47,074 nt of DNA. It comes from an uncultured Acidobacteriota bacterium (GTDB lineage Bacteria; Acidobacteriota; Terriglobia; Bryobacterales; Bryobacteraceae). Positions 36,917 through 45,776 of this stretch are shown piece after piece. Both the position numbers and the translations under genes were made by a program. Location: assembly GCA_902825945.1 (NCBI GenBank), contig CADECY010000010.1:28695-75768 (forward strand). The letters are read 5' to 3'. A model generated the notes under the pieces. The model ran no database searches, was not told the DNA's origin, and saw only the letters and a list, made by a program, of their open reading frames with translations. The number at the start of each line of letters is the position of its first letter. Position 1 is the stretch's first letter.

Positions 36917-37471
36917 ATGCCAGTTACTCATAAACGATTGCATCAGCCGGTGCTGGTCTTGAACGCCAGCTATGAGCCGATCAACATCTGCGCGGCCCGC
37001 CGCGCATTGGTGCTGGTTTTGAAGGGGGTCGCGTGCGCCGAGGAAACTCTGCCACAGACTCTGCACGCCGCGCGGTCGGCGTTCCCCGTTCCTTCTGTCA
37101 TCCGCCTGCTCGAATACCGCCGGATCCCGCACCAGACGCGCGCACTGTCGCGGAAGAACATCATGATGCGCGACCGCTACCAGTGTCAGTATTGCCACCG
37201 CGCGGGCTCGGCGGGGGATCTCACCCTCGACCACGTCATCCCGCGCTCCCGCGGCGGCGAAACCACCTGGGAGAATCTGGTTGCCTGCTGCCATGGCTGC
37301 AACAACCGCAAAGGCTGCCGGACTCCCGACGAAGCCGGCATGAAGCTCAACCGTCCCCCGCGGCCGTTCAGCATGCACACCAGCCGGCACCTCATGCGCC
37401 TGCTCGCCAAGACGGAGGAGCCATGGAAGAAGTACCTCTTCTACGCGGGCCCGGACGGGTTGGCGAACTGA
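36917..37471 (+). CDS. HNH endonuclease
   Basis: This 184-residue protein opens with [20 protein letters not shown], the usual N-terminus of this HNH group. The nuclease module is [47 protein letters not shown]: CxxC and CxxC zinc ligands plus the catalytic DH and N/H. It is widespread, chromosomally encoded and not tied to introns; its target is unknown. It starts 2 nt after the comF-like stop, so a shared transcript is likely. Confidence 0.93.
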   Translation: MPVTHKRLHQPVLVLNASYEPINICAARRALVLVLKGVACAEETLPQTLHAARSAFPVPSVIRLLEYRRIPHQTRALSRKNIMMRDRYQCQYCHRAGSAGDLTLDHVIPRSRGGETTWENLVACCHGCNNRKGCRTPDEAGMKLNRPPRPFSMHTSRHLMRLLAKTEEPWKKYLFYAGPDGLAN

Positions 37472-37474
37472 ACC

Positions 37475-37497
37475 GGTGGCTCACCCGGTGGGCCACC
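37475..37497. terminator. Inverted repeat between convergent genes
   Basis: GGTGGC (37475-37480) and GCCACC (37492-37497) flank an 11-nt loop between the HNH stop and the amidohydrolase stop. No T run follows; a terminator role is only suggested by position. Confidence 0.3.
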
Positions 37498-37507
37498 TCC
37501 AGCTTGC

Positions 37508-39142
37508 CTACTTCTGGTAAACCGGTTTCCCGCCGACCACCGTCAGCACAACGCTTGCCTCGCGGATCTTCTCCGGTGCGATCTTGGTGATTTCCTGGTC
37601 GATCATCACCAGATCCGCCACCTTGTTCACCGACACCGTGCCCTTCGCGACTTCGTCCACCGCGGCCCAGGCTCCGCCGTAGGTGTAAGCCCGCAGCGCC
37701 TCTTCCGCCGTGATCTTCTGCTCGGGGATCCAGCCGTTCGGGTGCTTGCCGTCGAGAGTCCGGCGAGTCACGGCGGCGTAGATGCCCATCAGCGGAGAGG
37801 GCGGGGCGTAGCTCCAATCGCTACCGAAAGCCAGCACGACTCCGGCGTCGAGCAGCGAACGGAAGGCCCAGGAGTTCTTGGCGCGTTCGGGGCCCACGCG
37901 AGCCTCGGCCCAGCGGCCCTCGTCGATCAGCTTGTATGGCTGCATGCTCGCGATGGCGCGAATCTTCGCCATGCGGGGAATGTCCTCGGTCCGGACATGC
38001 TGAGCGGACTCGATGCGGAAGCGGTGGTCCTTGATGTTGCTGACTTGCAGCATCTTCTCGTAGATGCCGATCGCGGTTCGAACGCCACGATCTCCGGTGG
38101 CGCGAATCGCGATGAAGGCACCGCGCCAGTCCGCCACGTAGGCCCGGTTGTGGATGTCATGCGGCGAGGTCGCGAAGTAGCCCTGCTCGCCGGGCGCGTC
38201 GGCGTAGGGCTGTTCGAAGGCGGCGGTACGGGAGATGAGCGTTCCGTCCAACTCGCCCCGCATCAGGCCCCAGCGGATCCAGCGATCACCGAAGGTATCG
38301 AGGCTGATCGCGCTGATGTTCTGCCACTTCAGTACGGGATGAGCGGAATAGACGCGGACAGTCAGCGTACCGTTCTCGCGGGCCTGATTGAAGAGGTCCA
38401 TATCCGCCATCGAGCCCATATTGTGCACCGATGTCACGCCGTGGCGGTTCAGTTCTTTCATCGCCGCGACCATCGACGCGTACCCCTCGGTATCACTGAC
38501 CGGGGACTTGATCTTGTCGACAACTTCCATCGCGTTACCCATCAGGAGGCCCGTGGGCTCACCCTTCGCATCGCGCACGATCTTCCCGCCGTTGACCGCC
38601 GGCGTCTCCCGCGTCAGCTTTGCCTTGGAAAGGGTCACGCCGTTGGCGAGACTCATCTGTCCATCCGCGCTTGCCAGCCACACGGGATGGTTCGGAGTCA
38701 CCTTGTCGATCCACTCGCGCGTGGGAAGCTCGCCGCCCCACGAGGATGGATCCCATCCTCCGCCCACGATCCACTCGCCAGCGGGCCGCCCCGCCGCGAA
38801 CTTCGCGACACGATCGGCGAACTCCTGGCGGCTTTTGACTCCGCCCAATTGCACCGACCGCAGCCGGATGCCGGACTCGAGCACGTTCACGTGCGCGTCG
38901 ATGAACCCCGGCGTGACGAGCCGTCCTTTCGCATCGATGACGGTCGCGCCCTCCGCGAGTTTCGCGTTCGCCGCGTTACCCACCTGGGTGATGATGTCGC
39001 CGGTGCAGGCCACCGAATCGGCCCAGGGAGCCTTCGGATCACCGGTCCACACCCGGGCGTTCTTGATCAACAGCGTTGCCGCGGGCTGCGCGGATAACGC
39101 CAGCGCCGCGGCCAGGAAAATCGCCGGACGGAGAAACGTCAT
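37508..39142 (-). CDS. YtcJ-like amidohydrolase lacking most metal ligands, secreted
   Basis: This 544-residue protein has a signal peptide (MTFLRPAIFLAAALALSAQP). The fold is clearly that of YtcJ-type amidohydrolases, for example GRLVTPGFIDAHVNVLESG, NSWAFRSLLDAGVVLAFGSD and PPSPLMGIYAAVTRR. The family's metal ligands are replaced: HxH is His84-Val-Asn86, HAIGD is RATGD (Arg347), IEHAQ is IESAQ (Ser379), MQPxH has Lys404, DGHM has Gln162, and the VKG lysine is Arg295. Asp442 (GSD) is kept. It begins 1 nt inside the NIPSNAP stop (TAATG), so it is co-translated. It is probably metal-free: a binding protein or an altered enzyme. Confidence 0.85.
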   Translation of the reverse strand: MTFLRPAIFLAAALALSAQPAATLLIKNARVWTGDPKAPWADSVACTGDIITQVGNAANAKLAEGATVIDAKGRLVTPGFIDAHVNVLESGIRLRSVQLGGVKSRQEFADRVAKFAAGRPAGEWIVGGGWDPSSWGGELPTREWIDKVTPNHPVWLASADGQMSLANGVTLSKAKLTRETPAVNGGKIVRDAKGEPTGLLMGNAMEVVDKIKSPVSDTEGYASMVAAMKELNRHGVTSVHNMGSMADMDLFNQARENGTLTVRVYSAHPVLKWQNISAISLDTFGDRWIRWGLMRGELDGTLISRTAAFEQPYADAPGEQGYFATSPHDIHNRAYVADWRGAFIAIRATGDRGVRTAIGIYEKMLQVSNIKDHRFRIESAQHVRTEDIPRMAKIRAIASMQPYKLIDEGRWAEARVGPERAKNSWAFRSLLDAGVVLAFGSDWSYAPPSPLMGIYAAVTRRTLDGKHPNGWIPEQKITAEEALRAYTYGGAWAAVDEVAKGTVSVNKVADLVMIDQEITKIAPEKIREASVVLTVVGGKPVYQK

Positions 39143-39549
39143 TATTTGATCGGCGAGTAATCGACCGCGTCCATGTACACGGCATCGACATGGTCGACGA
39201 TCTTGCCGTTCTTCTCGGACGCGTCGCGCACCTTGATCCATTCAGGATCCTTGCGGAACGCATCCCAGCTCTTCTGCGCGGCTTCGCGGCTCTTGTGCCG
39301 GATCACGTAGATCAGCGTGTTGCCCTTGTCGGGCTGGCCCGGCTTCGACGCGGCGTCGGTGGGCTGCCAGTAGCCGACGTTCTTCATGCCGTGCTTCTCG
39401 AAGAGTTTGGTGGTGTGATTGCGGAAGCGCGCGTGAAGATCGTTCAGCTTGCCGGGATGGCAGTAGTAGGTGCGGAGTTCGAAAACGTCAGCGTTCATTA
39501 GGCTCACCATACCAAGGGCGAGCGCTGCAATGCGAATCGTGCGGATCAT
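39142..39549 (-). CDS. NIPSNAP family protein, exported
   Basis: This 135-residue protein has a signal peptide (MIRTIRIAALALGMVSLMNA), then a ferredoxin-like alpha/beta domain: VFELRTYYCHPGKLNDLHAR, NVGYWQPTDAASKPGQ, NTLIYVIRHKSREAAQKSWD and AFRKDPEWIKV. NIPSNAP proteins have no firmly known biochemical role; many relatives are encoded with amidohydrolases and oxidoreductases in acidobacteria. It overlaps the amidase stop at its start (ATGA) and the amidohydrolase start at its end, so the three are translationally coupled. Confidence 0.9.
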   Translation of the reverse strand: MIRTIRIAALALGMVSLMNADVFELRTYYCHPGKLNDLHARFRNHTTKLFEKHGMKNVGYWQPTDAASKPGQPDKGNTLIYVIRHKSREAAQKSWDAFRKDPEWIKVRDASEKNGKIVDHVDAVYMDAVDYSPIK

Positions 39550-40694
39550 ATCTCCATATTCTCCACCGAGGCGGCGGTGGCCAGCAACATCGCATCCTGG
39601 CCGGGCCCCGCCACCAGTTGCAGACCGCGCGGCATTGCACCTTGTGGCACTGGCATCGGGATGCTGATGGCCGGCGTGCCGAGGCCGGTGAACGGCGCGT
39701 TCATGCGCGGATCTCCCGTGGAGGTAAGCGTTCGCGGCGCGGCGCCCAGTGCCGCGGGCGCGATCCACACCGGATGATCAGTGAAGAAGGCCGCCGCGGC
39801 TTTCTTGCCCTGCTCGATCTCGGCGAGGGCGGCCTGATATTCGGGTTCGGGCGTTGAGAGCCCGCGCTCGATCAATCCCGCCAACTTGGCTCCCACCGCG
39901 GCGCCGTGCTGGCGCCAAGACTGCTCGTGGGTCCGCGCGCCTTGAACCGCTTGCACCAGACTTACAGCCTTCCACAATCCCCAGACATCGAACGGTGGAT
40001 TCACGTGAGCCGCGCCGAGACGCTCGGCGGCGGCAAGGAATCGGGCCCGCATCTCCGGCTCCACCTCATCCGGAACCGGTAGCGCCGTAAGCCGGGCCAC
40101 CGCTTCCGCACCGGTGTCGAATCCCATCGCGGACCACAGCTCCCGCATGTCCGCGGCGGTCTGGGTGAACAGGCCCGCCGTGTCGAGGGTGGGCGCGAAC
40201 GGCATCGTACCCTTGATGGGCAGTACGCCGAAGCCAGGCTTGAATCCGGTGCATCCGCAGAACGACGCAGGCCGCAGCACGGAGCCTTGCGTCTGCGATC
40301 CGAGCGCGAACGGAACCATACCCGATGCGACCGCGGCCGCCGATCCGCTCGAACTGCCACCCGGCGTGCACTGGCTCGAGTGCGGATTAAGCGTCGGCGC
40401 CGGATCGAAGTAGGCGAACGACGTCGTATGGGTCTTGCCCACCATGATCGCGCCGCGCTCGCGCAGCATCCGGACGAGCTCGCAGTCGCTCGCCGGAACG
40501 CGGCCCTTCATGACGGGTGTGCCCCACTCGGTGACGATTCCGGCGGTGTCGAAGATGTCCTTGACACCGAAGGGAACTCCGTCGAGCGGCCCGTTCCCGA
40601 GCGCGGGCTGTGGCGAAACGACGGTCCAGGCAAGGATCCGCTCGTCGAGCAGACGAATGCGCGCCAAGCACTCGTCGAGTCTCATGTTCAACAT
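39546..40694 (-). CDS. Amidase signature family hydrolase, compact
   Basis: This 382-residue amidase has Lys45 (GVPFGVKDIFDTAG), cis-Ser114 (CTPGGSSSGSAAAV) and Ser138 (GSQTQGSVLRPASF). The nucleophile loop GSQTQGS resembles allophanate-hydrolase-like and AtzF-like amidases more than GatA (GSDTGGS). It is shorter than most family members in the C-terminal half. There is no signal peptide. A TACAAT hexamer on the minus strand (40712-40707) lies 12 nt before ATG 40694; an in-frame ATG at 40685 is an alternative. Its neighbours suggest hydrolysis of an imported or periplasmic amide. Confidence 0.9.
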   Translation of the reverse strand: MLNMRLDECLARIRLLDERILAWTVVSPQPALGNGPLDGVPFGVKDIFDTAGIVTEWGTPVMKGRVPASDCELVRMLRERGAIMVGKTHTTSFAYFDPAPTLNPHSSQCTPGGSSSGSAAAVASGMVPFALGSQTQGSVLRPASFCGCTGFKPGFGVLPIKGTMPFAPTLDTAGLFTQTAADMRELWSAMGFDTGAEAVARLTALPVPDEVEPEMRARFLAAAERLGAAHVNPPFDVWGLWKAVSLVQAVQGARTHEQSWRQHGAAVGAKLAGLIERGLSTPEPEYQAALAEIEQGKKAAAAFFTDHPVWIAPAALGAAPRTLTSTGDPRMNAPFTGLGTPAISIPMPVPQGAMPRGLQLVAGPGQDAMLLATAASVENMEI

Positions 40695-40721
40695 TCGATG
40701 TGGTTCATTGTAGCGCCCGGC

Positions 40722-42125
40722 TCAGTAGATCCCGGTCAGCACGTAGAAGGCGATCACCACGAAAACGATCGCGGTCTTCATGAGCGTCACCATGAAGATG
40801 TCGCCGTACGACTCGCGGTGCGTCATGCCCGTGACCGCGAGAAGAGTGATGATCGCGCCGTTATGCGGAAGCGAGTCCATTCCTCCGCTTGCCATCGCGG
40901 TGACGCGGTGCAGCACCTCCGCCGGAATGCCCGCGGCGTTCGCCATCTCGAGGTATCGCTGGCCCATGCTCGCGAGCGCGATGGACATTCCGCCGGACGC
41001 CGATCCGGTGATGCCGGCGAGAGTGGTGGTTGTCACCGCGGCGTTCAACAGAGGATGAGAGATTGCGCCCGACAAGAAGGCGTTGACCGTTTGAAAGCCG
41101 GCGAGTGAGGCGATCACCGCGCCGAATCCATACTCGGAGCCCGTGTTGAGCGCGGCGAGCATCGCGCCTCCGGTCGCCTGCTGCATCTCCTGATGGAAGC
41201 GCGCGCGGACCCGTGTCCAAGCGGTCACCACGACGAAGACGATCGCGGCGAGCATCGCGGCTTCCACCGCCCAGATCGCGGCCACCTGCGAGACATCCAC
41301 GGCCGGCGCCTTGCCGAGCCCGGCCGAAGCAAAGTCGAAAGACTTTCCGTAGGCCGCGGGAATCCAGCCCGTCAAGGCTTTGTTCAGCGCCACCACGATC
41401 ACCAGCGGAGCGAAAGCGAGAGCCGCCGGCGGCAGTGACACATCATCCACGGCGGCGGGTTCGTTGCGGTGGCCTTGTCCGTAGCCTTCGCCCGCGTGCG
41501 CCGCCTGACGCCGCCGCCAGTTCAGATAGGTGACGCCGCACAGGAACATGAGCGAGCCGCCGAGCAGGCCGAGCCACGGAGCGGCCCACGCCGTCGTGTG
41601 GAAGAAGGTGGTCGGGATGATGTTCTGGATCTGCGGAGAGCCGGGCAGCGCGTCCATGCTGAAGGTGCCGAGTCCGAGCCCGAGCGTCGCGGGAATCAGC
41701 CGCTTCGGAATGTCGCCCGCGCGGAACAGTTCCGCGGCGAACGGATAGACCGCGAACACGACGACGAAGAGCGAGACTCCGCCGTAGGTGAGCAGTCCGG
41801 TGACCACGACGATCGCGACGATCGCGTGCCTCGTTCCCATCCATCCGAGCAGCGCTTGCAGCAATGCTCGCGCGAATCCGGAGATCTCCATGAGCTTGCC
41901 GAAGACCGCGCCCAGCAGAAAGACAGGGAAGTAGAGTTTGACGAAGCCCGCGACGCGCTCCATGAAGATTCCGGAATAGACCGGAAAGATCGAGTGCGGC
42001 GAAGTGAGCGCAACGGCAAACAAGGCGGCCACGGGGGCAAAGAGGATGACGCTGAAGCCGCGGTAGGCGACCGCGATCAACAGAGCGAGCGCGAGGAGAA
42101 TGATGAGGACATCCATGCCGTGCAT
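40722..42125 (-). CDS. GntP-family carboxylate/gluconate permease
   Basis: This ~467-residue integral membrane protein has about 12 hydrophobic segments. Family landmarks are GAVFGKLMEISGFARALLQA, VVTGLLTYGGVSLFVVVFAV, GTFSMDALPGSPQIQNIIPT, NTGSEYGFGAVIASL, ITGSASGGMSIALA and MASGGMDSLPHNGAIITLL. GntP members are proton symporters for gluconate and other small hydroxy or keto acids. The start lies right after the ADOP stop (GTG 42131, ATG 42125 or ATG 42116 are possible), so the two are co-transcribed. The transported acid is unknown. Confidence 0.92.
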   Translation of the reverse strand: MHGMDVLIILLALALLIAVAYRGFSVILFAPVAALFAVALTSPHSIFPVYSGIFMERVAGFVKLYFPVFLLGAVFGKLMEISGFARALLQALLGWMGTRHAIVAIVVVTGLLTYGGVSLFVVVFAVYPFAAELFRAGDIPKRLIPATLGLGLGTFSMDALPGSPQIQNIIPTTFFHTTAWAAPWLGLLGGSLMFLCGVTYLNWRRRQAAHAGEGYGQGHRNEPAAVDDVSLPPAALAFAPLVIVVALNKALTGWIPAAYGKSFDFASAGLGKAPAVDVSQVAAIWAVEAAMLAAIVFVVVTAWTRVRARFHQEMQQATGGAMLAALNTGSEYGFGAVIASLAGFQTVNAFLSGAISHPLLNAAVTTTTLAGITGSASGGMSIALASMGQRYLEMANAAGIPAEVLHRVTAMASGGMDSLPHNGAIITLLAVTGMTHRESYGDIFMVTLMKTAIVFVVIAFYVLTGIY

Positions 42126-42131
42126 CGTCAC

Positions 42132-44612
42132 CTATTCGTTCCTCATCGCGGCCACCGGGTCGATCGCGGTGGCGCGGCGGGCGGGAAAGTAGGTGGCGAT
42201 CAGGCCGATCGATGCCAGAAGCAGCATCGCGACTCCACAGGTGACGGCGATTTCGCTGTTGGTGAGCAGTTCCGGAGCTTGCGGTCCTTGCGGCGGCAGG
42301 ACGCTGATCAGGATCCTGATCAAGGCATAGGTACCCGCGGCGCCCAGCGCGAATCCAGTGGCGGTCAGCCAAAGTCCCTGCTTCACCACCGTGCCGAGAA
42401 CCTGCGCGGGACGGGCACCGAGCGCCATCCTGATGCCGAACTCGCGGGTCCGTTGAGCCATCGAATACGCCGTGGTGCCGTAGGTTCCGGCTCCGGCAAG
42501 GATCAGGCCGAGCAAGGCGAGAGCGCTGAGGATGGTGGGCAGGAATCGCAACAGGCGTAACTGCTCTTGCAGCAAGCGGTCCATGGCGCCGATCTGGAAG
42601 ATGGAAATGTCCGGCGCCGAGGCCTGAATCTGATCGGCCACCTGAGCCGTCATCGCTGCGGCGGAGCCTTCCGTGCGAACCGCAACCGTGACGTAGCCTT
42701 GCGGATCCTGCGCGTACGGAACGTAGGCAATCGCCGGTTGCGGGAGAATGTCGACGGGCGTCTGTTTCACGTTTTTCACGACTCCGATAATCTCGCGTGC
42801 CGGCTCGGGCTTGGCCGGCGGGTCATTCGGACTTGCTCCGGGGCGCGTAGCGGGATTCAGCACGATCCGCTCGCCAATCGGATTCCCCTGGGCGAAGTAT
42901 TGGCGCACCAGTTCCTCATTGACGACCACCACCGGTGCCGCGCCCTCGCGATCCGAGGCGGCGAAGAGGCGCCCAGCTACCGCCGGGACCTCCAGAGTTT
43001 GGAAGTAGGCGTGGTCAACCGCCTGGTAGGCGACGCTCTGCCTCCTGACACCTGCGTCCTTGTCCCCGGGCCGCGCGAGTTGGCGTGGGCTGCCCCCTCC
43101 GCCGAGCAGTGGCATTCCGCTGGCCACCGTCGCCGAGCGGACTCCGGGCAGGGCCGCCAGCCGGGCCGAGAGATCGGTGGCGAAGGCGCGGCGCGCTTCC
43201 GGTTTTGCGTATCGGGCCGATTGGAGCAGTGTCGCGGCGGAAAGAACGTTGGCGTGATTGAATCCCATCTCGGAATAGGCACGGCCACCGGTCATGCTCA
43301 GCGCCAATCCGGCGCCTCCGAGCAGGACTGTGGTCAGCGCGATCTCGGAGATGATCATCGCCTGGCGGAGGCGCTTGCCGCCACGCGCCATTGACGGCTT
43401 CCCGCCTTCCTTCAACGTGTCATGGATGCTCGCCCGCGATGCCTTCCAGGCGGGAGCGAATCCGAACAGCACGCCGCTGAAGACCGCGATGGCCAGCATG
43501 AACCACAGCACTTCTCCGTTCAGCCGCAGGCCGCCCACGCCGCGCGTGAACTCCGGCGGCAGGGTGTTCTGCAACCACTGCATCGCATACCAGGCTACAC
43601 CGAGACCGGCCAAGCCGCCCAGCAGCCCGATGAGCACACTCTCGGTGAGAAGTTGACGCATGATGCGGAAGCGTCCGGCTCCGAGGGCGGTGCGCAGTGC
43701 GACCTCCTTTTCGCGCTCGAGCGCGCGCGCCAATTGGAGGTGCGCCACGTTGGCACAGGCGATTAGCAGCACGAAGGCCACGGGAAGATAATAGATGACC
43801 CCAGCAATGCCCAACTGCTGCGCCACTACCTCCTTCGGCCGCAGCATGTGGACTCCCCAGTTCCCGTTGGTGTCGGGAAACTGTTCGGCGAGGCGCGCGG
43901 CGATCGCGGACAAACCGGACTCCGCCTGCTTGACGGTCACCCCCGGCTTCAGGCGGGCCCAGACTCGTAATCCGCGTTCTCCTCGCGCAGCGATGTTTCG
44001 CTCGTCCTGGGAAATCACCAGGGGGGTGAACAGTTCTCCCTCGCGAAAGAAGCTAGCGGGCATCACACCCGCAATCGAATGGAGGCGCCCGTTCAAACGG
44101 AGTTGCTTGCCAATCACCTGTGGGTCACGAGCATGCTCACGGGTCCAGTAGCCTTCGCTGAGAATCACCGCCAGATCGTTGCCCGGCTGTCCTTCGTCCT
44201 CGCGGAATAGGCGTCCGAGAACGGGCGGCACGCCGAGAACCGTGAGCAAGCTCGGGGTGACGTAGATCCCGCGGATCGCAACCGCTGTGCCTCCCTGCGA
44301 AGCAAGCACGTATTGCGTGAAGCGAAAGGTGCCCACCCCCTCGAAGACATTGTTCTGATCGCGAAAGTCAAGCATGTCGGGCGCGGAGACTCCGCCCGGT
44401 TGGCCCCCGCCTTGGAGACGCTTCGATTGAACGATGACGAGCGTTTCGAGATCCTTGTACTGGAAGTTCGAAACGAAGACTTGCCGGAGAAGGCTGAACA
44501 TGGCGGTGTTGGCGCCGATGCCGAGAGCGAGCGTGAGTATGGCGACCGCGATGGTGAGCGGGTGCTTGCGCAACAAACGCAGAGCGTGGCGAAGGTCGGC
44601 CGCGATTGCCAT
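42132..44612 (-). CDS. ADOP-type duplicated FtsX/MacB-like permease
   Basis: This 826-residue protein contains two MacB-PCD plus FtsX units. The first opens with ALRLLRKHPLTIAVAILTLA and LGIGANTAMFSLLRQ and has a membrane block at about residues 290-430 (YYLPVAFVLLIACANVAHLQ). The second periplasmic domain and final helices end in FPARRATAIDPVAAMRNE. No ABC ATPase gene is adjacent, matching the 'acidobacterial duplicated orphan permease' family. Transported substrate and energy source are unknown. No PadR regulator, a common companion, is visible here. TATACT lies 7 nt before ATG 44612. Confidence 0.92.
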   Translation of the reverse strand: MAIAADLRHALRLLRKHPLTIAVAILTLALGIGANTAMFSLLRQVFVSNFQYKDLETLVIVQSKRLQGGGQPGGVSAPDMLDFRDQNNVFEGVGTFRFTQYVLASQGGTAVAIRGIYVTPSLLTVLGVPPVLGRLFREDEGQPGNDLAVILSEGYWTREHARDPQVIGKQLRLNGRLHSIAGVMPASFFREGELFTPLVISQDERNIAARGERGLRVWARLKPGVTVKQAESGLSAIAARLAEQFPDTNGNWGVHMLRPKEVVAQQLGIAGVIYYLPVAFVLLIACANVAHLQLARALEREKEVALRTALGAGRFRIMRQLLTESVLIGLLGGLAGLGVAWYAMQWLQNTLPPEFTRGVGGLRLNGEVLWFMLAIAVFSGVLFGFAPAWKASRASIHDTLKEGGKPSMARGGKRLRQAMIISEIALTTVLLGGAGLALSMTGGRAYSEMGFNHANVLSAATLLQSARYAKPEARRAFATDLSARLAALPGVRSATVASGMPLLGGGGSPRQLARPGDKDAGVRRQSVAYQAVDHAYFQTLEVPAVAGRLFAASDREGAAPVVVVNEELVRQYFAQGNPIGERIVLNPATRPGASPNDPPAKPEPAREIIGVVKNVKQTPVDILPQPAIAYVPYAQDPQGYVTVAVRTEGSAAAMTAQVADQIQASAPDISIFQIGAMDRLLQEQLRLLRFLPTILSALALLGLILAGAGTYGTTAYSMAQRTREFGIRMALGARPAQVLGTVVKQGLWLTATGFALGAAGTYALIRILISVLPPQGPQAPELLTNSEIAVTCGVAMLLLASIGLIATYFPARRATAIDPVAAMRNE

Positions 44613-44619
44613 CAGATCG

Positions 44620-44625
44620 AGTATA
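44620..44625 (-). promoter_or_regulatory. -10-like TATACT, 7 nt before the ADOP gene
   Basis: Minus-strand TATACT followed by CGATCTG and ATG 44612; a leaderless transcript for the five-gene run is suggested. Confidence 0.5.
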
Positions 44626-44677
44626 TCGAGCCGGAATTCTGGCGGAGCGGCATCATCCGTTCCGCGATTGATGCGCG

Positions 44678-44683
44678 TAGAAT
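44678..44683 (+). promoter_or_regulatory. -10-like TAGAAT, 9 nt before the C45 gene
   Basis: Plus-strand TAGAAT, 9 nt, ATG 44693. The expected leader is 0-3 nt. It is divergent from the ADOP promoter, with about 52 bp between the two hexamers. Confidence 0.45.
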
Positions 44684-44692
44684 GACTGAAGA

Positions 44693-45766
44693 ATGAACCG
44701 CCGCACGTTTCTCGCAGCTTCCGTTGCCGCCGCCGCGCCGAAGGCGAACGGATATCCGGCCGAGTATCCGGTCTATCGCGCGCAAGGCAGCCATCGCGAA
44801 CTCGGGCGCCAGCATGGCGAGCAGGCATCCGCGAAGATCAAGGCGCATCTCGACTACATGATGGTGAGCGGCAAGATGTCGCGCCAGTCGTTGAACCGGC
44901 GGGCGTTGAAGTTCGAGCCGCTGTTTTCCAAGTACTGTCCGCATCTGGTGGACGAGATGCGCGGGCTCGGCGAAGGAGCGGGCATCACGTTCGCCGAAGC
45001 GCTGGCGGTAAACATCCGTGGCGAGATCGCGAACGCGAAAGACGAGGGCTGCACGGCCTACGCGGTGAAACAGCGGGAGATCATCGCCGGACAGAATTCG
45101 GACATGAGCCCCGAGATTCCGCCACTTGCCTATGTGCTCCATTTGAAGCCGGTCAACAAGCCCGAGGTCCTCATCTGGACGTTCGGCGGCATGATCGGCT
45201 ATCACGGCATCAACAGCGCGGGCATCGGACACTTCGCCAACGCGCTCGGCGGCGGCCCGGCGTCGCGGTTCGCGATGCCGCACTATCCGGTGAAGCGGAT
45301 GATGCTCGAGTGCCGAGACAAGGATCAGGTGCTCGATCTGCTCGGGCGCGTTCCGCTCGCCTCCAACGGTAACTATGTGTTGTGCGATGCCCGGAATATC
45401 CTCGACGTGGAAGCGACGGCGGCGGGTCCGGAGGTGCTCTCCGATTCCGGAAGCGGCTACATCGCGCACACCAATCACTTCGTGTGCTCGCGCTATGCGA
45501 AGAAAGAGAACTTCGACAAGAGCTGGAAGGATTCGTTCCCGAGGCTCGATCGCATCAACGAACTGCTCGCATCGAAACGCGGCGAGACGAAGGTCGAGGA
45601 CCTGAAACGCTTCCTTTCCGACCACAACGGCACGCCCACCTCGATCTGCCGCCACGACGGCGCGAGCTGTACCGTCGCCTCGATCATCTCCGAACCCGCG
45701 CGCCGGAGGATGCATGTCGCGGTGGGGAATCCGTGCGAGAGCCGCTACGCGACGTACTCGATGTAA
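44693..45766 (+). CDS. C45-family autoproteolytic acyltransferase/hydrolase, RR-type signal
   Basis: This 357-residue protein has a short twin-arginine-like signal (MNRRTFLAASVAAAA). The body matches the acyl-CoA:isopenicillin-N acyltransferase (C45) family of Ntn hydrolases: GSHRELGRQHGEQASAKIKA, EMRGLGEGAGITFAEALAVN, and the probable autocleavage nucleophile Cys120 in KDEGCTAYAV. AGQNSDMSP, GINSAGIGHFANAL and SGSGYIAHTNHFVC follow. Such enzymes cleave or exchange amide-linked acyl groups. The class V gene starts 10 nt downstream. The substrate is unknown. Confidence 0.88.
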   Translation: MNRRTFLAASVAAAAPKANGYPAEYPVYRAQGSHRELGRQHGEQASAKIKAHLDYMMVSGKMSRQSLNRRALKFEPLFSKYCPHLVDEMRGLGEGAGITFAEALAVNIRGEIANAKDEGCTAYAVKQREIIAGQNSDMSPEIPPLAYVLHLKPVNKPEVLIWTFGGMIGYHGINSAGIGHFANALGGGPASRFAMPHYPVKRMMLECRDKDQVLDLLGRVPLASNGNYVLCDARNILDVEATAAGPEVLSDSGSGYIAHTNHFVCSRYAKKENFDKSWKDSFPRLDRINELLASKRGETKVEDLKRFLSDHNGTPTSICRHDGASCTVASIISEPARRRMHVAVGNPCESRYATYSM

Positions 45767-45776
45767 AGAGGACGCA

